Assembly: GCA_039566865.1 (NCBI GenBank)
Contig: CM076943.1
Coordinates: 14,680,001 to 14,744,000, forward strand
Source: Aurelia coerulea
Taxonomy: Eukaryota > Cnidaria > Scyphozoa > Semaeostomeae > Ulmaridae
DNA length: 64,000 bases
Reading direction: 5' to 3'
The translations under genes and the position numbers were made by a program. Shown one piece after another: positions 39,701 to 51,700 of this stretch. How positions within the stretch are numbered: the stretch's first letter is position 1; each line of letters begins with the position of its first letter. The notes beneath the pieces are model-generated. The model was not told the DNA's origin, did not search any database, and saw only the letters and a list, made by a program, of their open reading frames with translations.

Positions 39701-42700
39701 CGTGCATTTGTATGGCGTGCAGGGTAAGGTGATTAGCTGGTTTCGATCCTACCTCACTGAACGAAAACAGTTTTGCAGAATCAATGGTAAATGTTCTATG
39801 TCTTTGGGGGTAACCTGTGGCATTCCCCAGGGTTCCTGTCTAGGCCCCCTTCTCTTCATCATATACCTTAACGACTTTGAAGAATGTTTACAGTTTTCTT
39901 CGGCGAGCATGTATGCTGATGATACGCACACAACGATAGCCTCTGAAGATATTAACGAACTTGCCGAGATGATGCAGGAGGAGCTACAGAACATTTCTGA
40001 GTGGATGAGGGTCAATAAATTAAGTGCCAATCCAAAAAAGACTGAGTTTATGCTTATCGGCCATCCACGTAGAATTAACAAAATTGAACCTCTGGCTCCA
40101 TTGAAACTTAATGGCACAGAAATAAAACGAGTGACAAAAACTAAATCACTAGGGGTTATTGTCGACGAGAATCTAAGTTGGAAGGAACACTTCAAATCCT
40201 TGAAAGGTAAAGTAGCAAGTGGTTTGTCTGCACTGAAAAAACTTAAAAACGTTCTTCCGCAATCTAAGCTATGTGAGGTTTACCATGCGCTGGTTGAAAG
40301 TCACCTCCGATATGGGAATGTCATCTGGGGTAGCCTGCCCAACACGAAGCTGCAAACGCTTCAGCGTCTACAGAACAGGGCCTTCTCCATTATTCAAAAT
40401 GCTAGAATAAAGGACCCCTGGATCAATAATGGGCTGAACGTTGACCAAATCATCTATTTTGACAGATCTATCATGACACACAAAATAGTCAACAAGCAGT
40501 GCCCTGAGAGCCTCTGGAACAAGTATAGTCAGAGGAATGAAATTTCTAGGTATAACACAAGAAACAATAGAAATCTCGACATCCCAAAGTTTAAACTTGA
40601 GTGTACAAAAAAAAGTTTCCACCTTTCCGGGCTTAAAGCTTGGAATGAAATACCAATCGAAATAAGGGAAATCCCCTCGCTCTATCAGTTTAAAAGAAAA
40701 TTGAAAACGCATTTAAAGAGCTCAGTAAACCCTAACTAAAACACGACTCCCAGGAAGATCAGATCTCAGCCTGGATCCAATCCTAGCTAATACCAAATTT
40801 TAAAATTTTGTTTTTCATTTTTCATTTTTTAAACAAACTTGTAACTTTTGTAGTTTAATTTTGTACTGATGGGATATCGTGTAAAAATATGAATTAATAA
40901 AAATAAAAAAAAAAAAAAGATTATCATATACAACAGACTATTTTAAACCTACGCTGAATCTCATCTTTTAGCTCGGGTCATTCACTGTAAACGAACAGCA
41001 CCCCAACATACCGGGTGTCCCAAAAAAAACGCAACAGATTTAAAAATTCTGACGCACAAGCTATTTCAAATTAATAATCAAATGATTATTTTTATCTCAA
41101 TCTGCAATTATTAGATTAAATTTTGATATATTTTTCAGAATTTTTGGTGATTTTATTGAAAAATTAAAAATCAACAAACTTCAAATTTGCTGTCAGGGCA
41201 AAACCAGAGCTACCAGCATTAGTGCAAAGTATACTATAACCTTAAAAGTATGACAATATCTGAAACTTCACATTATTACGATTAAGCACACAACTCTATT
41301 AAGAAACAGTAACAAAGGGATCCCTTACTGATTCATGAGTTATCCATTCTCGAGGGAGCTCTCAGTGATCATTTATAATTGACAGTATAAATCTAATAAT
41401 GGCCTAGTCATTTTAGAAAAAGTAAGCAACCATCATGGACACTTAACCCTAATCCTACCAGGGGGGGTGTTTTCCACCCCCCCTGTCGGTTTTTTGCAGA
41501 GCATTCTTTAACGACAAAAGCTATGACCCTCAAACTCTCTGACAATTACTAATTATCTATTAGCTACATTTTGACAATTAAATTTTTGAACAATAGGTGT
41601 CACGTGACAGGTGACACTACCATATTTGGAGCAAGGTATTGGAAAAATTAATGATTTTGATATTTTTACTACCAGAATTAGTTCCAAATGTTGACTATTG
41701 TACTTTAAAAGAATCAGCAAACAATTAGCTTTCTATTGTTGTCAATAACAATGGATTTTGCTGATGTCAGCATTCTTAAATGATGACGTCACTCGGGCCG
41801 CCATTTTGGGTCATTTTGGCAAATTTTGAAGATTTTTCCAACAAATTTTGTTTAAAAAGCATAGAATTGCGTTATGCAATACTTTAAAAGCATTTCGAAC
41901 CAATTATTATCAATTTTTGGCAGAAAAACACAGTTTTTAGTTATGACGTCATCAATTTTCGTCATTTTCTTCCAAAATAACGGTCTAAAAACACCTATAT
42001 GCATCATATTTGAAAGGGAAATGAATAATACGCCAAATAAGAATGGAAAAAGTCATTCAGATTACCTTTATTCCGTTTTTAGAATGAATAAGCTAGAAAA
42101 CCATATATTTTGACATTTTCCGGCATTATGACGTCATAGTGACGTCACCTAATGAGGTAGCCACGCCCAAAACTACCAATCAGTTAAGAATAGTTAGGAC
42201 TACGCCCTTGCCAAGTTTCAATGATTTCCCATTAGTCTACGGCCAATTATAGAGGGGGGGGGTGGAAAGCACCCCCCCCCCGGCTATGTTAGATCAAAAA
42301 AAGCCCGGTAGGATTAGGGTTAAGAAGCACAACTGTGTTTTGCCAGTAATCTTTATGAAAGTGTCTGATAAATGTTCAATTAAATTGTGTGTTGCGTGTT
42401 TGTTAGCAATGTTTGCCATTGTAGGAATTGTCATGTTTTACAATTGACATTATGATTCACCAATGTTAATGCAGCAACTGTTGCTTTTGACCTGGGGGCA
42501 ATTTTGAAGTTTGCAGATTTTTAACTCCACAACCAAGTCACCAAAAATGCAGGAAAATTTATCAAAATTTAATCTTATATTGCAGATTTGAATAAAGATA
42601 AATTGTGGATAATGAGTATGAAGCAGTTTGCACAAGAATTTTTCAAATCTGTTGCGTTTTTTGGGTACAAGTTTTCTGGGGTGGTCGGTTGCAGTCTGGA

Positions 42701-45700
42701 TCCCTCTCATACCTTACATCTAAGTGGTACACAGAGATTTGCTTGCAACGGTGATCTATTTGGCCTAAAATCTGAAATTAATCATCTGTGCTTTATCAAA
42801 TCTATTTGATTTTTTACAATATTCTGTGTTTAATTCTGCGTCAAATGACATGTAAGTTTCTTGGGTATATTTTTGATAAACGGAGTTTTTTAGTCACTGC
42901 CTGAATGGTTACAGTAACCTAAATAGCTTGAAAGTACCTTCAGGTTCTCCGTTATAAGTGGTCCTTGGCAGTGGTAAACAGAATCTCTTAATCACTGCCT
43001 AAAGGGTTACAGTAACCTTAATAGCTTGAAAGGACCTTCAGGTACTCCGTTATAAGTGGTCATTGGCAGTGGTAAACAGAGTCTCTTAATCACTGACTGA
43101 AGGGTTACATTAACCTTAAGGGTTACAGTAACCTTAATAGCTCGAAAGGAACTTCAGGCTCTCCATTATAAGTGGTCCTTGGCAGTGGTAAACAGAGTCT
43201 CTTAATCATTGCCTGAAGGGTTACAGTAACCTTAATAGCTCGAAAGGAACTTCAGGTTCTTCTTTATAAGTGATCATTGGCAGTGGGAAACAGAGTCTCT
43301 TAATCACTGCCTGAAGGGTTACAGTAACCTTAATAGCTTGAAAGGACCTTCAGGTTCTCCGTTATAAGTGGTCATTGGCAGTGGTAAACAGAATCTCTTA
43401 ATCACTGCCTAAAGGGTTACAGTAACCTTAATAGCTTGAAAGGACCTTCAGGTACTCCGTTATAAGTGGTCATTGGCAGTGGTAAACAGAGTCTCTTAAT
43501 CACTGACTGAAGGGTTACATTAACCTTAAGGGTTACAGTAACCTTAATAGCTCGAAAGGAACTTCAGGTTCTCCGTTATAAGTGGTCCTTGGCAGTGGTA
43601 AACAGAGTCTCTTAATCATTGCCTGAAGGGTTACAGTAACCTTAATAGCTCGAAAGGAACTTCAGGTTCTTCTTTATAAGTGATCATTGGCAGTGGTAAA
43701 CAGAGTCTCTTAATCACTGACTGAAGGGTTACAGTAACCTTAAGGGTTACAGTAACCTTAATAGCTCGAAAGGAACTTCAGGTTCTCCGTTATAAGTGGT
43801 CCTTGGCAGTGGTAAACAGAGTCTCTTAATCATTGCCTGAAGGGTTACAGTAACCTTAATAGCTCGAAAGGAACTTCAGGTTCTTCTTTATAAGTGATCA
43901 TTGGCAGTGGTAAACAGAGTCTCTTAATCACTGACTGAAGGGTTACAGTAACCTTAAGGGTTACAGTAACCTTAATAGCTCGAAAGGAACTTCAGGTTCT
44001 CCGTTATAAGTGATCATTGGCAGTGGGAAACAGAGTCTCTTAATCACTGCCTGAAGGGTTACAGTAACCTTAATAGCTTGAAAGGACCTTCAGGTTCTCC
44101 GTTATAAGTGGTCATTGGCAGTGGTAAACAGAATCTCTTAATCACTGCCTGAAGGGTTACAGTAACCTTAATAGCTCGAAAGGAACTTCAGGTTCTTCAT
44201 TATAAGTGATCATTGGCAAATTTTTATATCTGGATTATTTTAAGAATTACAGCGTCTTCTTACTTGAAAACAGTTTTCCGGCTGTGAAGTTGTCCAAATG
44301 CTAAATCGTAAACAACAAAAGCTACAGATTTCTACTTACCGCCACATTATAGACCTTTATAAACTATAGTTTTCTTGAACTCTTTCTTGTTTTTCCTCCA
44401 TTAATTTAGGATTCATAACAATTTAGATTTTTCAAAGATTTTTATGAATTTTTTTTGAATGAGGAGAAAAATGCAATAATTCTGAAAATAATCAAAATAT
44501 CAAAGTTTGCCAATGAACACTTACAACGCAGTGTCTCAAGTTCCTTTCAAGCAATTAAACAAAGCGAAAGATGCATCAACCAATCATGCAATGTTTTTAA
44601 AGAGTTGATTCCTATGCTGGTTTCCTCAAGGCTTTTAAACGATGACCTCGTTTGGAATTAAAAATGTTCAGACCTACCTGGTTCAACATGCCCTTGTAAA
44701 GTTCCAATGACATTATATATGAATCTGTCTTCTTTGGTTACTGATACACGCATTCTAACTTTCCTGAAATATAAAATTGCAGGAATTTGATAAACATTTC
44801 AAAATCAAGCAACATGAAGATCATGCACTGTGTGCCGCACTTAGCATAGTTTCCAAATCTTTAAAAAGTTTGGTGCAAAATTGAATCAATGGTGGTGGGT
44901 TATTGGTGATAACTAGTGATTTGTTACCATGCTGTTCGCGAGTAGACTGATTACGATGAGTCCCAGTAATCGCTATTCAAAACGAGACTATTACACCAGA
45001 CCGAGACCGCTCTTACTGGGACTCATATTATTACAGCAATATTTTTGGACTGACTTTTTTCACTTTTGAACGCCCTTTGGAACGAGGCTGCTATACACAG
45101 TCATGTACAAAGTATACAACAAAATACAACGTCATTAGAATTTCTGCAAATTCGATTGATTGATGTTGACCAACGGAAACTCTAAGCTCAAAGCAGAGTT
45201 TAAAGGAGCTTCGAGTTTCGGAGGGCCGGACAGAACAAAGTCTTACGAACAAGAATACCATGAAAACAGTTGGCGACCATATGAAATCTTGTACGTAGGT
45301 ACTATTTTGCTGCTTTCGCTAAGCATTAACTGATTTATTGTGAAGTTTTCAAATCAATGTGTTTCATTTGAAAACTACAAATGTTTTGCTTTCCTGCCTA
45401 GGCCCTTATCGAAACGAGGCAGTCATAGTCATTTCAAAATAATGGCGTTTGATTATGAGTCGTAGTTAGGAGCGTCCGGCAGTATTTCAATAGCGATAAC
45501 TACGACCATATCATCAGTCTAGTTCGCGAGTATCTTTAAAGTTAATTTCTCACTAAATACAGCTGATAATGATCATTGATAATGATAATTATATACAAAA
45601 CTGATTTGGCAATGTAAAATGCAGAAACTTACTTGTTATCTTTTGAGGTGATATTGTAACTTGCTTTAAGAGTTCCTTTCCAAGAATTCTCTGGTGGTGG

Positions 45701-48700
45701 CTTACCGTCAAGAGTGCTGAAAATCAAGGAGAACAAATTCTCTTATGTATGAAATTCTAATTCTTCGCGACAAGGAGATCCTTCATTTTCTAAAGCAGCT
45801 TTTGAGCAAGCTTTTATCGCGAAGAATGTTTCAACATCAGTGAGACTCACTGTTCATCGGAAGGATCAAAGATAGATTTTGTAACACAACAGCATCAGTT
45901 GCTTTGATTGACAACGCAATTCAAAGCGATTAAAGACAAAGGAAATTCTCTCCAACCAGTGATTTAACACAGGCAAAGCCGCGATGGTTCCTATGAAACC
46001 AGTAGGGCAAACTGTCGCCTTGTGCATGTGGCAGGTAACTTTTAAGAGAAGTCATGAGTTTATAACGAAAGATCAAGGGTAAAACTAAAGATCTGCTGAG
46101 CAAATTTTGGTTACTTGGTTCAGGAGCTGAGAAGTAATTGTTTCAATTGAGCCCTAAATATTCGATAATTGCAATGCCCGCTTCTCGTCTTCTGAATGAA
46201 AGTAACAAAATTCGCCAGGCAGATCTTTAGAATCACCCTTCTTTCATTACTTCATTTGAAAGCCACCTTTCGTGTGCACAAGTCGACAGTTTGCCCTGCC
46301 GGTTTCAGAGCAACTTTTGCGCCTTTGTTTAATTTTTGATTTATTGGTTGAGAGAATTTCCCTCGTCCGCAGTCGCTAATCGCTTTGAATTGCGGTGTCA
46401 ATAAAAGCAGCTGATGCTATTGTGTTGCAAAATCTATCCTTGTTATCAGTAGGTAAAAGGAAACCAAGGAATGGGTTAGCCTGCTTGAAGAATCTTTGTT
46501 CCCCGAGATGAAGGTATCTGAATATTTTGCAACTGAATGTCTTTTCGAAAAACGATCATCTAAATTTCTAACTGAGAACAAAGAAAGAGAGGTTCCAACA
46601 AAAGAAACTTTTGTAGTTTTAGATAAACCCCATAAACTCCATGTAACGCCTTCTTGACCCAATGAGCAATTGCAAAGAGCACTGTCCCATTTATTATTTT
46701 GTGTTTTTGTGCTTTAGCGCATGCAATACCGGGTGAACCAGAAAAAGGTCCCACTGTTGAAAATTAATAGCGGTTCCACACAAAAGCCCCACACAAGCCA
46801 TCAAACAGTAAGCGTCAAAAATGCACATATATCCGAGCAATCTTAAGAAATATAAATTTTCAGTTTGTTCCTCTGTGAATTACAAATATATATCTTAAAA
46901 TTACGCTTTCCTCTTGAAAAAAGATAAAAAGTCTGGGTGATATCGCAAATAAAAAACTGCGAGATCACCGTTTCGACAAAATTTTGGAGGCGGAGCTCTT
47001 TTAAGGCTGTTCCAGAAAACTGTTTATATCTATGAATCAAATATGAACAGTCATGGATACCCACAAAAGAAAGCTAGTGCTTGCTCACCGTAGCAACTGT
47101 TCTGCAATGCCATAACCAATTGGAAGCACTGGCATTGTTGGGAAGTATGTAATGCGACTTTGATTGTACCGATAAAATCCATCTAGGGCAAAAATCAAAC
47201 AACTATGTCATGGTTAAAGTAACAAAAAAATGTTCTCGTTCGTTGAAGAAATGGCAGTACTTCAGGGGAAGAAACTTTTGCGGGAAGAAACTTTCGCGTT
47301 TTTCGCGGTTTTGGCCGAAACATTTCCGAAAACTTTTCCGAAAGATTTTGGCCGAAAACTCGCAAAAGTTTATTTCCACAAAATTTCCTAAGATGCAGAA
47401 TATAATATTTATGTAATCAAATATTTACATTCCTCTTCTTTGACAACAACCCTTTTCAAACTATGCTACTACAAGCATATTTATGGAAGATTTTGAAGAG
47501 TTATTGAAGAGTCAAGGAACGTTTGAGACATTGTGACATTTGACAAGAAACCTAATTCGCGAAAGTTTATTACCGCAAAATTTCCCATTTTGGTCGTTTT
47601 GCGAAAGATAATTCCAAAAATTTCGCGTTTTTCGAGCTCGCGAAAGTTTCTTCCCGCGACATTTTCTCCCCTTAAAATAGTACGGGTGAAGTTTGTAATC
47701 AATGGATACGGTCTGTTTGACACAAAGTGATTTTACAGCCTCAAGAATAGATTTCACACCTTCAACGCAGCCGACCATAATATTTGCTTTCTTCGTTTCC
47801 AATAAAAGCTCTTTTAAGCTCCCGGGGGCTTATTTAATTTCGGACACTCCAGAGGGGGCTTAAAAGAGAGTTGGGTTTATTACATGGGGTTATTCACAAA
47901 GTCAAATGAAAAAATCAAACGACTATGTCATGGTTAAAGAAACAACAAAATGTTCTCGCTCGCTGAAGAGATGGCAGTAGCAAAGGTGAAGTTTGTAATC
48001 AAAGAATACAGTTCTGTTTAACGTAAAGTGATTTGACATCCTCAACAATGGATTTCACATCTTTAACGTGCAGCCAACCATAAATTGACCTAAATAAGTT
48101 TGCATGTTAATTTTGGGTGTCGAATTTATGTACTTAATGAAGAACTGTGTCGAAGTCATGTATTTGACTCATGATACTGTATGTGGAATCCGCGAAATAT
48201 GGTGTAAAAGAACTAAAAAGCTATTAATCCTTGTCATTTCATTTTGTGAATAAGCCCCTCCCCTCTCTAATGAGCCCCCTCTCTAATGAACCCCCTCTCT
48301 TTTAAGTCCCCATCTGGAGTGTCTGAAATTAAATAAGCCCCCCCGAGGGCTCAAAAGAGCTGTTATGGTAGGCCTCTCAACGGGCTTCAACTTAGAGTTT
48401 CATATCTCATTTGAATCAATCTGGCACGTGTTTGCCGATTTATGGCATGAGAATCGAGAAACTCAAAATAATTGGCTGCTTCAAAAACAACGGTTCCTCG
48501 ATTCTGACATTGTTGGAAAACAAAGTAACTGAACTTTTTGAACCAACCACTTATTTTGACATTTTGTGCCATAAATCAGCAACCCTGTACCGGGTGAGTA
48601 AAGATAAACGCCCAGCGTTTGAGAGGCTACAGCTCCCTGAATATTTTGCAATATTTGATTGAATAGCTAACATGTTCAATTATTTTTAGAATTTTTCCTG

Positions 48701-51700
48701 GCTGAAGTCGGTCACTCCGTTCAGATTTTACAAGGGATTTTCAAAAAATTCCTTCGAGAAACCTTAAAAACGTGCTAAAACCATGACCTTACAGCGATGA
48801 CCTGAGTACGCTTTGCACGTGCTATCCTCTTGGGGGAATTTAAAAAATCTTCCCCCTAATATGAATAGTACATTCAGGGGATTCCATTCTCCAAAGAGGA
48901 CAAGAGAATAAAGAGAAAATTTGCTCATTGTTTTCATTGGTTTTTGCAGGTTTTTGGAAGGGGCTTTCTGCAGAAAATCTCCCATATCCACGGGAAGGAA
49001 TGGCCGATTAAAGCCGGGTAAATCACTGAACCTAAATGAACATATCAGGAATAAAACAAGACAATGTTCAATATTATTGCTTTGATATTCAGGAGCAGCA
49101 TTTTTCAAACGGCGGGCTCTTTTATTGACTCACCCGGTATAAAAGGCAGAACAATTAAAGATAAGGCTCCTCCAGTATAGAAGCACAAACGGGGCACAAA
49201 TTCTTTGGGACACCCTATATTGTATCATTGGCCAGTTTAGCCCATCCTTGCTTCAAGATCTTACTGTTCTCCTCAAAAACAATTCTCGCACAAAACTACC
49301 GGGTGTCCCCTAAAAAAGTACTCCTGTTTGAAAAATGACCAAAAATTGATTATCAAACCTTTGATAAAAAACTTTTTTGAGTTGTTTTGTCAAAGACCCA
49401 AAAATATTTACAGATGATGAAATGATTGCATTTGATACAGCAAGAAAAAGAAATCGTACGTTGAAAGACCTTATTTTGAGCAATAGTTTTGAAGCAAAAT
49501 ACTCATTCTTGCGCTAGAGTCAACATTTTCATATTTTTTATCATTATTGAAGTCTCCAATAATAGTGTGCATTCCTTTCTGTAATTCATGACCAAATTAG
49601 GAGCTTTACATGCACAAAGAAATTGATCTGGCAATCATCAATGCTTTCTGCAGGGTGATCCAAAACCAGGTAACCTTAAAAAGAGCTAAATTCACTAATT
49701 TTGAAAGCAATTACAAGAATAACTATATATTGGATAACAATTTGGTCCTTGATCTACTTGACAAAAAAAGAAAATCGAAGATCGGCTGTGTTATCAAATT
49801 TTGATGATTTTTCAAAGGGGAGTACTTTTTTGGGGACACGCGGTAGCTTTAAAAAAGACAATTCATCCTACCTATAGACGGATAACCACGTGACAAAGGA
49901 TCTCCTCTAAACAAAAGCATTGTTCCTCGTTGGACACCATCTGCAGGAAGATACCAACTATCCGGATACGGTTTTCCGAATGGTGCATACTGCTCAGGAT
50001 CTGAATAAAGGATAACTCCTTTTACTTTTAGTTTCTCTGCAACTTTCAGCTAGAATTAGAAAATAACGGCGTACTTGATACGTCAGGTAAGCATAGAGTA
50101 GCGTCGCCCATTATGGCCGGTCGCCCATTATGGCCGCTTAGTAAGAGAAATTAAATTTCAGGAGACTGGGAACAAGTAAACAAATTGGAATTGCGCGGGA
50201 AATCTTTGCTGACGTCAGTTTTAACATAATTGGACCTTCGCTGAAGTTTCAGTTCCTTTGCATCGAAGCCCTACGAGATAATTTAGGGACATGTCAAATC
50301 GATTCTTTGAGTTCAATAAGCCGTTACGATACATCGATTTCTATTGGAGGTGAAACGAGCCTTCCTAAAATACCTGTTATTCCAGACTTAATGCAAATTC
50401 ATATTGAAAGGTCGTTTTACTCCCATCTTCAAAACCTTCAAAAATCCCAATGTAAAGTTGATTAATTTGATTCAAACTTTCAAACATTTTTCACAATTAC
50501 TTGGTGATATCACCAGTTCATTCGGTTTTTTCATAAAAACCTCCTCGAGGATCTATAATTCGAATACTATGAGCGACGACATGGGCATACACCACTCTAG
50601 TTTCCAAATCTTTGAAAAGGTTTGAGTAAAACTTTTTGACCAATTTATGTGGACTGAATTGGCGTCAAAGAAACTTCAGCTATTTCGCTACAGTTCTACC
50701 CTTATACTTTTCTGGAATATTCAATATATTCAGAATTTTAGTGTTTTTCTACTTTTCTAAGAATTCAAAAGAAACTTTGAAAAAACTTAAAACCATAGTA
50801 ATTCCTAAACTGTTTGACGAAACATGAAATTTTTTCATGAAAACCACAGTTTATGGATTTCTACAATATGGTATCAAGCAAAAGTCTGTCACTCTTCTGG
50901 TTTACGATTTAGAAATTAAGGTAACTCTGCTTTCCGCTCTAGTGCACAGCGAAATGCCGATTCGCAAAACCGATCTCCTCAGAAAACAGTTAATTTCTCC
51001 AATATTATTCGGCCTTTCGAAAAGCGGTAAAAAGGGCGTTGTTCTGCATAATCTGGGCAATCGAAAGATGTATAAATCGCAATGTTTCCGTCAACCCTGG
51101 TTTCGCAGATCCTAGTTCAAATCTTTTTGCTAATTTCAGAAAAGTGGATTTATCTCCAAAACTACTCGAAAAAGTTTCGATTTTTTTTCGCTCCATCTTT
51201 AGCTAAGTAGTTGATCTACAACTTTGCCAAGTCTGATTGAAAAAGCTAGGCTAGATTTCCTGCAATCGAATTTCGTATTTCTGTTTACTTTTCGACAGCG
51301 AAATGGAGAAACCTTGGTCAACAGATTACCATGCTATGAAGCACGCTTGCAAAAGCTCAGGCTTGAAATAACTTTCAGAAGTTTTTCCATTGGCAAACAA
51401 ATGAACGTCATCTTTTAGGAATACCATACGCAGGTCTCAAAAGACATCCTTAGTGCGCTTGTAAAGTATCATTTGCATTTATTGATTAAAAATTACTGAT
51501 TTTTACCAGCAACTTCACGAAACCATGCTTTGGGTGTCTTTTGAGACTTTCGTAAGCATTCACAGATTATCAATTTCTTTTAGAGTCCACAATGAGCATA
51601 GATTCTTAGATCAAGAACTAATTTTTTTTTGCAAAAACATTCTACGGGTTTTCAAATCGTTCTGCATGGGCTAAACTGTTGACCAACGCTTTCCCCCTTC

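Noticed and set aside
42885..44215. CRISPR-like regular repeats
   Set aside because: Units are contiguous and diverge gradually with no unique spacers, and the context is an animal intron.
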